Of a stretch of 64,000 nucleotides of DNA, positions 8,097-17,597 are shown in pieces. Made by a program: the position numbers and the translations under genes. Each line of letters begins with the position of its first letter. Position 1 is the stretch's first letter. The notes beneath the pieces were generated by a model. That model was not told where the DNA came from. It made no database searches and worked only from the letters and a program-made list of their open reading frames with translations. This DNA comes from JAPXSY01 sp033812795. Lineage in GTDB: Bacteria; Verrucomicrobiota; Kiritimatiellia; RFP12; UBA1067. The stretch covers positions 39,110 through 103,109 of the forward strand of contig JAPXSY010000002.1 in the NCBI GenBank assembly GCA_033812795.1, in the 5' to 3' direction.

Positions 8097-8747
8097 ATGT
8101 CAAACCTTTCTCCTACACCCGGTTCCTCCCGTATCGTCAAGCATCTGCGGACCCGTCTGGTTTCAGGTCTGCTGGTGTTGATCCCGTTGGCCATCACCCT
8201 GTTCGTACTGAACATCTTCCTCAACTCCCTCACCGCCTTTGCCCGGCCCCTGCTCAAACCCCTGCTGGGGGTGTTGCCCGAATCCGTTCTGACGCTGATC
8301 GCGTTGACCCTCACCGTGTTGCTGATCTATCTGACCGGTCTGGTCACCACCCATATCGTGGGCCGCCGCCTGATCCTTTTCGGCGAGCGGCTGCTGTTGC
8401 GGCTCCCGGTCGTCAAAACCATCTACGCCGCATCCAAACAGGTGGTGGAAACCTTCTCCTCGCACCAGACCACCTCGTTCCAAGCGGTTGTCATCGTGTC
8501 GTTCCCCCGCCGCGAATCGCTCGCGATCGGGTTCATCACCGGCACCCTGTTTGCGCCGGACAACCGGAAACTCTATCGGGTCTTCATTCCCACCACACCC
8601 AATCCGACCTCGGGGTTCCTGCTTCTGATGTCACCGGAAGATGTTCAATTCACGGACATCCCCATCGAAGAGGGCATTAAAATGATCGTCTCCGGCGGCA
8701 TGCTCGCCCCGGAAAAGTATGCGGTGGTGCCGGATAATTGTCCATGA
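8097..8747 (+). CDS. DUF502 integral membrane protein
   Basis: 216 aa. Two predicted transmembrane segments near residues 20-45 and 60-85 (LVSGLLVLIPLAITLFV; LTLIALTLTVLLIYLTG), then a soluble DUF502 domain with the typical VVLVSFPR-like strand and FIPTTPNPTSGFLLLMSPED. Family function is not established; it is widespread in Gram-negatives and plants (COV-like). Start chosen at 8097 because the domain begins there and AAGGGCG precedes it; the longer frame to 7974 is not protein-like. The next plus-strand gene starts 58 bp later. Confidence 0.88.
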   Translation: MSNLSPTPGSSRIVKHLRTRLVSGLLVLIPLAITLFVLNIFLNSLTAFARPLLKPLLGVLPESVLTLIALTLTVLLIYLTGLVTTHIVGRRLILFGERLLLRLPVVKTIYAASKQVVETFSSHQTTSFQAVVIVSFPRRESLAIGFITGTLFAPDNRKLYRVFIPTTPNPTSGFLLLMSPEDVQFTDIPIEEGIKMIVSGGMLAPEKYAVVPDNCP

Positions 8748-8805
8748 ACAAAACCGCACCGTCTGCCAAGCTGGCGGTGTAATCTCGTCGAATCACGGAG
8801 GCAAA

Positions 8806-9447
8806 ATGGCTAAACCCCGTCGCGAAGTGGAGATCACGCTACACAGCATCCGCGTTCCGGTCACCGGCACGGGGCTCGATACCGACACCTCCCACCTGCT
8901 GACCGCCACCCTGATCTGGCCGCGTCTCGGCGTGGCGGGCAAAAGCGCCAGCCAACCCTGCGCACTGCAACACGGCGAATCATCTTTCGAAACCGTACAT
9001 TGGGGACGGCGCATTCTCTTTAAAGAGGCGGTGGAGGGCCGTTTCGCTTTGGGACTGGTCCTGACCGAGGCGCTGGATGACGAAGAGATGGAGAAGTTCC
9101 TGCGCTTCTGGACCGGCGCCTTCCTCGCGGTCGGCGCCGACCTCGCGGGTGCCGCGGCACCCGCCCCCGCAGGAAAACTCGCCGCCGCGCCACTGGATTA
9201 CGCGGCCAAGGCGATCGCCAAATATCCCGGCGCACTGCCGCTCGTCGAGGGGCTGGTCGAGATCAACGCCGCCGAACTGCCGCCCGGCGGCCGGGAGCGG
9301 TTGCTGACCGTACGCCTGACCGCGGCCCGCACCTTGGCGCGCCTTTCCCGCCGCACGGTCAACAGCCGCCCGCGCGTGAGCCGCTCGCTCTTGCTGGAGA
9401 AGGGGGCCGACAATGGCGAGGTCACCCTCGCCATCCGTTCCCTCTGA
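8806..9447 (+). CDS. Hypothetical cytoplasmic protein
   Basis: 213 aa, start at 8806 with GGAGG seven bases upstream. No signal peptide or membrane segment. It has an Ala-rich helical middle (AFLAVGADLAGAAAPAPAG) and a basic C-terminal part (RLTAARTLARLSRRTVNS). The N-terminal sequence (EITLHSIRVPVTGTGLDTDTSHLLTATL) reads like a small beta-rich domain. I do not recognise a family. It lies in the same direction as the DUF502 gene and is convergent with secDF, whose stop is 1 bp away. Confidence 0.7.
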   Translation: MAKPRREVEITLHSIRVPVTGTGLDTDTSHLLTATLIWPRLGVAGKSASQPCALQHGESSFETVHWGRRILFKEAVEGRFALGLVLTEALDDEEMEKFLRFWTGAFLAVGADLAGAAAPAPAGKLAAAPLDYAAKAIAKYPGALPLVEGLVEINAAELPPGGRERLLTVRLTAARTLARLSRRTVNSRPRVSRSLLLEKGADNGEVTLAIRSL

Positions 9448-9448
9448 T

Positions 9449-11977
9449 TCACTTGGCTGTCACAAACGCCGGACGCCGTCCGCGGTACCACGCCAGCATG
9501 ACCGGGGTGGCGATGAAGATCGTCGAATACGTGCCCGCGATCAGACCAATCATCATGGCCAGCGCGAAATCGTTGATCGATCCGCCGCCAAATATGAACA
9601 GCGTCACCGTTGCGATCAACGTGGATAACGAAGTCAGGATCGTGCGGCTCAGCGTCTGGTTGATGGCGCGGTTGCACAACTCCGGGAAAGGCATTTTCAC
9701 GTCCTTACGCATATCCTCGCGGATACGGTCGAAGATCACGATGGTGTCGTTGATCGAATATCCCACGATCGTGAGCAGCGCGGCCACAACCGTCAGGCTC
9801 ACCTGCCGCCCGAACAGGCTGTAAAGCCCCAGCGTGATGAAGGCGTCATGCGCCAACGCCACCACACCGCCGAGCGCGAAGCCGAACTCGAACCGCAGGG
9901 AGACATAGATCAAGATACCGATCAGCGAGAAGAGAATCGCCTTGGCGGCGGATAACTTCAGGTCACCGCCGATCTCGGAACCCACATCCTCCTCGCCCGC
10001 AAGGGTGAAACGGCTCTCGGGCAGTTCCTTCGCCAACGCCTTCTGGATCACTTTGGAGGCGCTCTCCTCACCGATCTGGGTCACGCTGGTTTTCACGAGC
10101 AACAGGTTTCCCGAACCGTCGAGGGTGGACTGGTACTGGATCGTGGCGTCGTTTTTCACCGCATCCGTGACCGCCTTGCGAACGGTGCCGATATCCGCCT
10201 TCTGCTCGTAGGTAAAGGTCATCGAGACGCCTCCCGTGAAATCAACCGCCATGACGCTGGCAGGATCTTTCAATCCTCGGGCAAAGAAGATCGCGAGCGT
10301 GACCACGATGATGGCCAGCGACGTGTATCCGGTCGGCTTGCCCCAACGCAAAAAGTCCACATTCGAGTTCTTCATGAACTGCAGCATCTTGTAGGGCCGG
10401 GTGCGGTTTTCCGGCACGGTGGCGTTGAATATCAGGCGCGTCACCACCAAAGCCGTGAACATACTGATGATGATACCGGCGGTCAGCGTGATGGCGAAGC
10501 CCCGGATCGGCCCCGCGCCGAAGATGAACAGGATCACGGCGGTCAACAGCGTGGTAATGTTGGAGTCGAAGATCGCCAGAAACGCCCGGTCATAGCCTGC
10601 CGCCACCGCGGCGCGCGCCGATTTGCCCAGCGCAAACTCTTCACGCATCCGCTCAAAGATCAGCACATTGGCGTCGACCGCCATACCGAGGCTCAAAACG
10701 ATACCCGCGATACCGGGCATGGTCAGCACCGGCAGATCCAACACCCGCTTGGCGATCGCCGTGTCTTTGACGAACACACCCAGAATGCTGGAGGCCATGA
10801 TCAATCCGGCCGGCAGCAGCAGCAGGTCAAGCAGCAGCGCCACATTCGCGATCAATCCGCAATACGCGTAATAGACCAGCATGAAGAGCGCGACCAGCAC
10901 GGTGGCGAGGATCGATGCTTGGATCCCGCTCCGGATCGCGTCCGCGCCCAGCGTGGACTCGACCGAGCGCTTCTCCAGAATCTTCATCGGCGCGGGCAGA
11001 GAACCGGCATTGAGGATGTTGCGCAGCACGGCAGCCTCGGACCAGGAGAAATTGCCCTCGATCACAGCGCGGCCGTTGGGGATTTCGGTCTTCAGCACCG
11101 GCGCGGAATACAGGGTATCATCCAGCACGATCGCCAGACGGCGTCCCACGTCGCTGTCTTTGTTGCGCGAACCGCGCGGCGCGTACGCCTTGGTCAGCCG
11201 GGCAAAATCAGCCCCTCCCTTGGCATTGAACACCAGCGAGACATGCACGCGGCCGGTCATCGGCTCGATCTCCACCGAAGCGCTGGAAAGCGCGTCTCCG
11301 GTCATTTCGGCCTTGCGCAGCACATAGATCGGCCGGTAAATCACCTGCCCATTCGCCGTCTGCTCGCGTTCGAGCATGAAAGCGTAACGGGGGTCCGGCA
11401 CCTCGAACATTGAGAGACGGTGCATATACTCGGGGTCCTTCACCAGCTCGGTATAGTTCGGGGCGCGCTTATAGCCGCGGCCGTCGTCAGATGAAACGTA
11501 CCCTTCCGGCAAACGGCCCGAGGCGAGCACCTTGTCCACAAGCTGCTCGTTCTGCTTGTGCACCAGCTTGAATTCAAGAAAAGCCGCGCTCTGGATACTC
11601 TTTTCCGCGGCATCCCGCTGCTCGGCACTGGCCCCCGGAAGCTGCACCACAATGCGGTGATTCTTGCCTCCCTGAATGACCGGCTCATTGACGCCCAGCC
11701 CGTCGATGCGGTTACGGATCACCTCAATGGCCCGCGCATCCGCATCCCTGAGCACAGCGTTCACCTGATTCTCGACCTCCACGTCGGTGAGTTCCGTGTC
11801 CGCGGCCGCCCTTACATTGGCGCGCAGTTTCGCCTCATCGATCGCCACCGTGAAACTCGTGCCGCCCGAGAGATCCAGCCCCAACCGGATCTTCTCCTTC
11901 GGCGGAATCACAACATAGGCAGACAAAACAGTTAGAAAAGCCAGTATCAGCCATTTCCAGAGATCGTTTCTACTCAT
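9449..11977 (-). CDS. secDF: SecDF fusion, protein-export membrane protein
   Basis: 842 aa, one polypeptide carrying both SecD (about 1-510) and SecF (about 530-842). SecD features: N-terminal TM, the GLDLSGGTSF motif near 33, periplasmic P1/P4 regions, and the RND helix GMAVDANVLIFERMREE. SecF features: DFTGGVSMTFTYE and YSINDTIVIFDRIREDMR, with the acidic residues thought to carry the proton relay. The complex uses proton motive force to help SecYEG/SecA release translocated proteins. Gene order tgt-yajC-secDF is the conserved bacterial arrangement. Confidence 0.97.
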   Translation of the reverse strand: MSRNDLWKWLILAFLTVLSAYVVIPPKEKIRLGLDLSGGTSFTVAIDEAKLRANVRAAADTELTDVEVENQVNAVLRDADARAIEVIRNRIDGLGVNEPVIQGGKNHRIVVQLPGASAEQRDAAEKSIQSAAFLEFKLVHKQNEQLVDKVLASGRLPEGYVSSDDGRGYKRAPNYTELVKDPEYMHRLSMFEVPDPRYAFMLEREQTANGQVIYRPIYVLRKAEMTGDALSSASVEIEPMTGRVHVSLVFNAKGGADFARLTKAYAPRGSRNKDSDVGRRLAIVLDDTLYSAPVLKTEIPNGRAVIEGNFSWSEAAVLRNILNAGSLPAPMKILEKRSVESTLGADAIRSGIQASILATVLVALFMLVYYAYCGLIANVALLLDLLLLPAGLIMASSILGVFVKDTAIAKRVLDLPVLTMPGIAGIVLSLGMAVDANVLIFERMREEFALGKSARAAVAAGYDRAFLAIFDSNITTLLTAVILFIFGAGPIRGFAITLTAGIIISMFTALVVTRLIFNATVPENRTRPYKMLQFMKNSNVDFLRWGKPTGYTSLAIIVVTLAIFFARGLKDPASVMAVDFTGGVSMTFTYEQKADIGTVRKAVTDAVKNDATIQYQSTLDGSGNLLLVKTSVTQIGEESASKVIQKALAKELPESRFTLAGEEDVGSEIGGDLKLSAAKAILFSLIGILIYVSLRFEFGFALGGVVALAHDAFITLGLYSLFGRQVSLTVVAALLTIVGYSINDTIVIFDRIREDMRKDVKMPFPELCNRAINQTLSRTILTSLSTLIATVTLFIFGGGSINDFALAMMIGLIAGTYSTIFIATPVMLAWYRGRRPAFVTAK

Positions 11978-12079
11978 TTCAGCAACTCCACAATTTACCC
12001 GGAACCCGGAAAGGGTCAGGAGAAAGATTTAAATTATCAAAAAGCCGTGGCCATTTCACCCAAGAAATGAAAAAACGGC

Positions 12080-12415
12080 TCACCTGCCCTCTTCCAGAGT
12101 GGCGACATCCCCCTCTTTCAACACCCGCGTGACCGCGCCGCGCGCGACCTCAACCATCACCTTGGGGGCGATCTCAACCACAAACGTGGTTTCGCGCGCC
12201 TCGCTGATGGTGCCGATCAGACCCCCCGCGAACATCACCCGCTCTCCGGCGCGCAATTCGGCGATCATGCGCAACCGCTCCTTCTCCTTACGCTGTTGCG
12301 GCCGGATCATCATGAAATAGAAAAGACCGAACACCAGAACCATGGGGATCAGCATCCCGCCAACCCCGCCCGTACCCTGCTGCGCCGCCTGCGCCCAAAA
12401 CCACCCTGTCGTCAT
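12080..12415 (-). CDS. yajC: Preprotein translocase subunit YajC
   Basis: 111 aa from the ATG at 12415 (AAAGGA upstream). Single N-terminal transmembrane helix (MLIPMVLVFGLFYFMMIRP) followed by the family signature RPQQRKEKER and a small soluble beta domain (GERVMFAGGLIGTI). YajC associates with SecDF in the inner membrane. Gap to secDF is 102 bp and contains a two-part inverted repeat (AGCCGT...CATTTC...GAAATG...ACGGCT, 12042-12078) of unknown role. Confidence 0.95.
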   Translation of the reverse strand: MTTGWFWAQAAQQGTGGVGGMLIPMVLVFGLFYFMMIRPQQRKEKERLRMIAELRAGERVMFAGGLIGTISEARETTFVVEIAPKVMVEVARGAVTRVLKEGDVATLEEGR

Positions 12416-12478
12416 CACGTATCCTTTCTCGCTCACTCCAAACCCGCGCGCCACCACCTGTGCCGCGCGCGCTTTCCC

Positions 12479-13645
12479 TCACCCTGCCTGCGGCGCCCGG
12501 GCGCCCATCCGGACGGGTTTCCGGCCGTCCGGCCGCAACACGGCGGCGAGCGCGCGCCGCCATTCACCGAATGCGTCGTTGGCGATCGCCTCGCGCATCT
12601 CCCGCATGAACCCGAGGTAACGGTGCATGTTGTGGATCGTCAGCAGCCGCACCCCCAAAATTTCCCCCACGTTCAGCAGATGCCGCACGTAGGCCCGCGA
12701 AAAGGTCCGGCAACAATAACAGTCGCACCCCTCTTCGACCGGCCGCGTATCGGCCTTATGGAGTCCGGCCTTCACGGGGTACTGACCGGTCCGCGTGTAG
12801 GCCGTGCCGTGCCGCGCCACACGCGTCGGGATCACACAGTCGAACATGTCCGCCCCGCGCGCCACCGATTCGCTCATCTGATACAGATCACCCAGCCCCA
12901 TCACATAACGCGGCCGCTCGCGCGGCAAGCCGCGCACGCCGTCCTCCACTCCCCGCAACATCACGTCCTCGGGCTCGCCTACGCTGACACCGCCGACCGC
13001 ATACCCGTCAAAGCCCATGGCCGCCAGTTCCCGCGCGCACCGTTCACGCAGGGCAGTGTACTCCCCGCCCTGCACAATGCCGAACACGAGCTGTCCCGGC
13101 GCGCGTTCCTGCTTTAGGCAGAGAGCGGCCCATGATAGGGTCTTCGCCACAGACTGGCAAGCGTATTGTTCGTCACAGGGGTACGGGATGCACTCGTCAA
13201 AACACATCGCGATATCCGAACCCAGCGTGCGCTGCACAGCCATGGCTTCGGACGGCCCCAGAAAGAACGACGCCCCGTCGATGTGCGAACGGAATTCAAC
13301 GCCGTGCGCGCGGATTTTGCGCAGGGAGTTGAGGCTGAAAACCTGGAATCCGCCACTGTCAGTCAGAATGGGGCCGTCCCACGCCATGAACCGGTGCAGA
13401 CCGCCGCAGGCGGACACGACATCCATGCCGGGCCGCAGCAGCAGATGGTAAGTGTTGCCCAAGATCACGGACGCGCCCAAATCCGTGAGGTCGCGCGGCT
13501 CCAGCGCCTTAACCGTAGCCTGCGTCCCCACCGGCATGAAGACCGGCGTGTCGATCTGACCGTGCGCGGTCCACAGCCGTCCCAGCCGCGCACCCGTATG
13601 GCGGTCCTCTTTAAGAATCTCGAACACCCCCGGCTTCTGTCGCAT
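12479..13645 (-). CDS. tgt: Queuine tRNA-ribosyltransferase
   Basis: 388 aa from ATG 13645; a GTG at 13666 is an alternative start. Replaces guanine-34 of tRNAs with GUN anticodons by preQ1. Visible: base-binding loop TDSGGFQVFSL near 95, the catalytic Asp region GADMFDCVIPTR near 260, and the zinc site CDCYCCRTFSRAYVRHLL near 305. Length matches the family. It is 34 bp from the brkB-like gene and leads into yajC-secDF. Confidence 0.97.
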   Translation of the reverse strand: MRQKPGVFEILKEDRHTGARLGRLWTAHGQIDTPVFMPVGTQATVKALEPRDLTDLGASVILGNTYHLLLRPGMDVVSACGGLHRFMAWDGPILTDSGGFQVFSLNSLRKIRAHGVEFRSHIDGASFFLGPSEAMAVQRTLGSDIAMCFDECIPYPCDEQYACQSVAKTLSWAALCLKQERAPGQLVFGIVQGGEYTALRERCARELAAMGFDGYAVGGVSVGEPEDVMLRGVEDGVRGLPRERPRYVMGLGDLYQMSESVARGADMFDCVIPTRVARHGTAYTRTGQYPVKAGLHKADTRPVEEGCDCYCCRTFSRAYVRHLLNVGEILGVRLLTIHNMHRYLGFMREMREAIANDAFGEWRRALAAVLRPDGRKPVRMGARAPQAG

Positions 13646-13679
13646 CGGTTCCACAAAAACTCCCACACTCCCTTGCGGA

Positions 13680-15134
13680 TCATCCGTTCAAGGCTGCAAC
13701 GGGCTGCCCAAACCCTTCTTCGATCCGTTCGTCAACCCGCTGGTTGAAGGCAAGCAGCGGCGCACTAAGAGCCGTCAACCCCAACGCCTCGGGCGGCTCG
13801 CCCTCGTCCAGCAGCGCTTTAGCGATCTCCGCAGCCGTGAGGCTGCTGCCGCAGCGGGCGAGCAGATAGTCGCCCGGCCGTCCCGCCACCTCGGCCAGAA
13901 TGCCGTGCCTCGCGAGATCCTCAAGGATGTCTTTGACAAAGCGGCTGGAAATCCCCCGACGCCGGGCGAACGCCTCGGCCGCGAACGGCCCGCCCGCCGG
14001 ATCCTTGGCGCAATGGGCGGCCTCGGCACAGAGGGTCAGCGCCAACAGCAGGCGCGAACGCAGACTGGCCCGCGACGCATTCTGCTCCAGCACATAGGTG
14101 TCGCGGTTCTGCACCGCAAAGGCAATCTCGGAGCCCAACAAAATGATTTGCCAACTCGTGTATACCCACATGAGCAGAATCGGCAGCACCGCGAACCCGC
14201 CGTACAGCGCGCTGTATTTGGCGATCCCCACCTGCAGCATCGCACACAGTTTGAGCCAGCCGCCGAACAGAACCAGCGTCACCAGCCCACCCACCAGCGC
14301 CGCGCCGGTCTGAACCCGCACATTCGGCATGAACCCCAGCAGAAAGGCGAACGTCAGTGTGCCGACCGTCAGCGTGATCCCGCTCTTCAGCAGACTGCTG
14401 TTCACAACCATCCGGACCCCATCGGAGACCGCCCCCCCCACAGTCTTGTCCATTGCGTCCGTGATCATCTTCGCGATCGGCATGGAGGAAACCACCATGA
14501 TCAGAAAGGGCAGGATGATGATGACGAACAGGTAGTCTGCCAGTTTGCGGACCAGCACGCGCGAACGTTCGACGCCCCAGATTCGATTGAAACTATCCTC
14601 GACCTTGCCGAGCATGCCCACCACGGACCAGATCAACATAACCGCGCCGATCCCCCCCAGCGTTCCGAAACTGATGGAGTTCACCTGATCGAACAACTGG
14701 TCCGCGATCTCCCTGACCTGAGTTGAAAAGGCTTTCGTCACTTCTTCGTGGACTTGGTTTTTTTCCGCGTCCCCCTCCGCAATCTCTGCGGTCCGGGCAT
14801 CCACCGCCGCCTCCATCTGCGACATCCACGCGTTGAGATGACGATCCAGCTGCTCTTTGGCCAGATCCGCGCCGCCGAAGGTCCGCGCCAACGCCAAAGC
14901 CAGCACCAGAATCGGAACCAGCCCCATCAGCGTGAAAAAGGTCAACGAGGCCGCATGCAACGAACAGGCGTTCCGCCTGAAGCCGTCCACGACCAAGTGC
15001 CCCATCCGTAGCAGGTACACCCCGCTCCGGTACAACCAAGGCAGTTCACTGGAGCGCATCTCCCATAAGTCGTGACGCAGAAACGTCGTCACCCGTTCCC
15101 ACACCGTCTTCTTCACGTCCGTGGTGTCACTCAT
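13680..15134 (-). CDS. YihY/BrkB-family membrane protein with C-terminal winged-helix-like domain
   Basis: 484 aa. Residues about 40-320 carry the six transmembrane helices of the YihY (formerly RNase BN) family, with an inserted acidic helical segment at 85-150. After residue 350 a soluble tail follows with a winged-helix look (EAFARRRGISSRFVKDILED...LARHGILAEV), resembling Rrf2-type DNA-binding folds. Family function is uncertain; proposed to be a transporter. Overlaps the preceding ferredoxin gene by ATGA at 15131-15134, so they are translationally coupled. Confidence 0.9.
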   Translation of the reverse strand: MSDTTDVKKTVWERVTTFLRHDLWEMRSSELPWLYRSGVYLLRMGHLVVDGFRRNACSLHAASLTFFTLMGLVPILVLALALARTFGGADLAKEQLDRHLNAWMSQMEAAVDARTAEIAEGDAEKNQVHEEVTKAFSTQVREIADQLFDQVNSISFGTLGGIGAVMLIWSVVGMLGKVEDSFNRIWGVERSRVLVRKLADYLFVIIILPFLIMVVSSMPIAKMITDAMDKTVGGAVSDGVRMVVNSSLLKSGITLTVGTLTFAFLLGFMPNVRVQTGAALVGGLVTLVLFGGWLKLCAMLQVGIAKYSALYGGFAVLPILLMWVYTSWQIILLGSEIAFAVQNRDTYVLEQNASRASLRSRLLLALTLCAEAAHCAKDPAGGPFAAEAFARRRGISSRFVKDILEDLARHGILAEVAGRPGDYLLARCGSSLTAAEIAKALLDEGEPPEALGLTALSAPLLAFNQRVDERIEEGFGQPVAALNG

Positions 15135-16351
15135 CCTGCTCCCTCCTTTCGCCCGGGCGCACGGATCCGGATCGCCTTGTCAGCCACCGGACAGACATAC
15201 TCGCAATACCCGCACCCCGTGCACACTTTCGCATCTACCGTCACCCGGCTCACCAGATCAACCGGATCCCAAGCGAAATCCAAGGCCGCATCCGGACAGG
15301 CCGCCACACACGATCCGCATTCACGCCCTTCCGTCAGCAGGCATATCGCGGGGTTCACCTGCGCGCACCCCATCGGATTCCGGAATTTATTTTGCCGCGT
15401 AAACCGAGGGATCGCACCGGTGGGGCAGACCTGCCCGCATACCGTGCAGGTGGTGGGGCAGTAATTCTCCCCGAACCGGACTTCCGGCGCCAGAGCGCCG
15501 GCCAGTCCGGCACCCACCCCGCCGCCATGCAAAATATGGCTGGGGCACGCCCGCACGCAGTTGCCGCAGCGCGCGCACAACCGCGTAAACCGCGCGGAGG
15601 TCCCGCTCGCGGGCGGACGGATTACCCCGGCCCCTGCCGCCGCGCGTTCCGGCGGCAACAACAGCCGGTAGACCGCACCCGCGCCCAACCCCAAAAAAAT
15701 CCTGCGCCCCGCCCCCGTACCGCGTACCGTGCGGGACGCCTCGTCCTTGCCGTCCGCCCGTTGCCATGTGACCGCGGCGCGCAGCAAATCCTGTGTCGCA
15801 CCCAACGGGCAGAGCCTGCCGCACCAGAGGCCGGGCGTCAGAAGCGACATCAGGATCAGCAGCGGCAAACCCGCTGCCGCCATGCTCTCCCACGCGACGT
15901 CGCCTGGCCGGAAGAAAGCGAAAAACGCCTGAAAAATCACCAGCGGATCCAACCACCCGAACAGCGGATACCCCAACACCGCAGCCCCTGTGCCAACCAG
16001 CACCAGCCCCACCCCGATCCGCGGCACCCGCCCCACCCACGCCCGCCGCCGCGCACGGAATCCAACCCCCTCGAAACAGGTGCCTGCCGGACAGATCCAG
16101 CGGCAAAAGAAACGCGGGAGGAAAAGACACACGGCAGCCACCGCCGCCGCGCCCCACAGCAAAACACTGCCGGCACCGGCCGCCGCCGCGAGCAGTGCCG
16201 TGAAGGGACTCAGCGAGGGGAACACCACCGACAGCCAAGCAGGACCGACCCCCTGCAGGGCGCACACCGCAGCCGCCACACCCAATGCGACCCGCACCGC
16301 CGTGCGCACGAACCCCGTGCGCCGCGGCTTCTCCCTTCCTCGCTCTGACAT
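15131..16351 (-). CDS. NapH/NosR-type membrane polyferredoxin
   Basis: 406 aa. N-terminal half has four to five transmembrane helices with cytoplasmic cysteine motifs CRWICPAGTC and CGRLCPLGATQD, typical of NapH/NosR/PceC membrane ferredoxins. The C-terminal half is a polyferredoxin: CARCGNCVRACP, CTVCGQVCP, CGSCVAACP and CTGCGYCEYVCP. It should pass electrons between quinone or flavin donors and a periplasmic or cytoplasmic partner; the partner is not in the window. Start at 16351 was chosen as the first in-frame ATG next to a positively charged N-terminus; the ribosome site is weak. Confidence 0.88.
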   Translation of the reverse strand: MSERGREKPRRTGFVRTAVRVALGVAAAVCALQGVGPAWLSVVFPSLSPFTALLAAAAGAGSVLLWGAAAVAAVCLFLPRFFCRWICPAGTCFEGVGFRARRRAWVGRVPRIGVGLVLVGTGAAVLGYPLFGWLDPLVIFQAFFAFFRPGDVAWESMAAAGLPLLILMSLLTPGLWCGRLCPLGATQDLLRAAVTWQRADGKDEASRTVRGTGAGRRIFLGLGAGAVYRLLLPPERAAAGAGVIRPPASGTSARFTRLCARCGNCVRACPSHILHGGGVGAGLAGALAPEVRFGENYCPTTCTVCGQVCPTGAIPRFTRQNKFRNPMGCAQVNPAICLLTEGRECGSCVAACPDAALDFAWDPVDLVSRVTVDAKVCTGCGYCEYVCPVADKAIRIRAPGRKEGAG

Positions 16352-16410
16352 ACCCGTATCATACCGACACTTCGCGCAGAGCGCAACGTCCGGCGCATTC
16401 GGAGAACGCG

Positions 16411-17586
16411 TCACTTCGTGAAATAGGCGGTCGCGTTCTGCGGACGGATTTCGGTGAGCGTGCCGATATAGTGGCGAAGCGAGATTGGCTGATAGGGATA
16501 TTTCGCAATCGCCGCCTCGTCGATCTCCACGCCGATCCCCGGACGATCAAGGGGAATGTGCATGTACCCGTCGCGCAGCGTGACGGCCTCATCGCAGATC
16601 TCGCGGCGGTACGGCACATCGCTCGCCATGGTCTCCAGCAGATAAAACCCGGGCTGCGACGCGGCGAGTTGCAGCGTGGCGGCATTCGCCACCGGCCCGC
16701 TGGGATTGTGCGGACAAAACGGGATGTGATGGGTCTCGGCAATCGCCGCAATCTTACGTAACTCGGTGATCCCTCCCGCGTGCGAGACGTCCGGCTGCAC
16801 GAAGTCCGCGCCGCGCGCCTCCAGCAACGCACGAAACTGCCAAGTTCCGTAGAGGCGTTCGCCGAAGGAGAGCGGCACCTTGACGCGGCTGCGCAGGTCG
16901 GCAAGTGCCTCGATCGTGTCCGGAATGATCGGCTCCTCGAACCAGAGGATGTCGAACGCCTCCAGCGCATTGGCAATGCGCAGCGCAGTCGGCAGATCGA
17001 AGCGCCCGTGCCCCTCGATCAAAATCTCCGCGCGGCCGTTGACCGCCTCATAGAGCATTTCGACGCAGCGCATCGCCTTGCGGAACGCCTCCGGCTCAAG
17101 CTGCCGGTAGGCGGTACCGAACGGGTCCCACTTCAACCCCTTCCAGCCAGCCGTCTCTATCGCCTCGACGGCCTTCGCAGCGAACTCTTCCGGCTCTTTC
17201 GCGCCTGCGAACCAGCCGTTGGCATAACAGGGCACCTTGTCGCGCATGCACCCGCCCAACAGCCGCCAGACCGGCGCATTCAGACTCTTGCCCAAAATAT
17301 CCCACAGCGCGATATCAATCGCCGAGATCGCGCTCATCAACACCGGCCCGCCGCGCCAGTAGGCGTCGCGGTAATTGCTGTGCCAGATCGCTTCGATGTC
17401 GCGCGGGTCCTTGCCGATCAGGTCACGCTCCAGATCCATGCAGGCAGATACGATCGTCTGCTCCTTATACTCCAGAGTGGCTTCGCCGACTCCCCACAAG
17501 CCCGGCTCGTCTGTCAACACTTTGACAAACACCCAGTTGGTGCGGTACGCGTTGCAGACAAACGTTTTGATTCCAGTGATTTTCAT
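16411..17586 (-). CDS. Mandelate racemase/galactonate dehydratase-like enolase-superfamily enzyme
   Basis: 391 aa. Enolase-superfamily fold: N-terminal capping domain, then barrel with metal ligands in EILIEGHGRFD, WFEEPIIP and LSFGERLYG, and a C-terminal catalytic His in CPHNPSGP. Best overall resemblance is to acid-sugar dehydratases of the galactonate dehydratase type (N-terminus MKITGIKTFVCNAYRTNWVF). The first metal-ligand position is in EGHGR where galactonate dehydratases commonly have DFHGR. Given the GH50 gene in the operon, a role on a galactose-derived acid, such as galactonate or an anhydro-galactonate cycloisomerase reaction, is plausible but unproven. Confidence 0.85.
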   Translation of the reverse strand: MKITGIKTFVCNAYRTNWVFVKVLTDEPGLWGVGEATLEYKEQTIVSACMDLERDLIGKDPRDIEAIWHSNYRDAYWRGGPVLMSAISAIDIALWDILGKSLNAPVWRLLGGCMRDKVPCYANGWFAGAKEPEEFAAKAVEAIETAGWKGLKWDPFGTAYRQLEPEAFRKAMRCVEMLYEAVNGRAEILIEGHGRFDLPTALRIANALEAFDILWFEEPIIPDTIEALADLRSRVKVPLSFGERLYGTWQFRALLEARGADFVQPDVSHAGGITELRKIAAIAETHHIPFCPHNPSGPVANAATLQLAASQPGFYLLETMASDVPYRREICDEAVTLRDGYMHIPLDRPGIGVEIDEAAIAKYPYQPISLRHYIGTLTEIRPQNATAYFTK

Positions 17587-17597
17587 AAAACCGTGTC

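Noticed and set aside
7760..8314. Minus-strand ORF overlapping the DUF502 gene
   Set aside because: Lacks any domain and is opposite to a clear DUF502 protein; its first part merely translates the tandem repeats.
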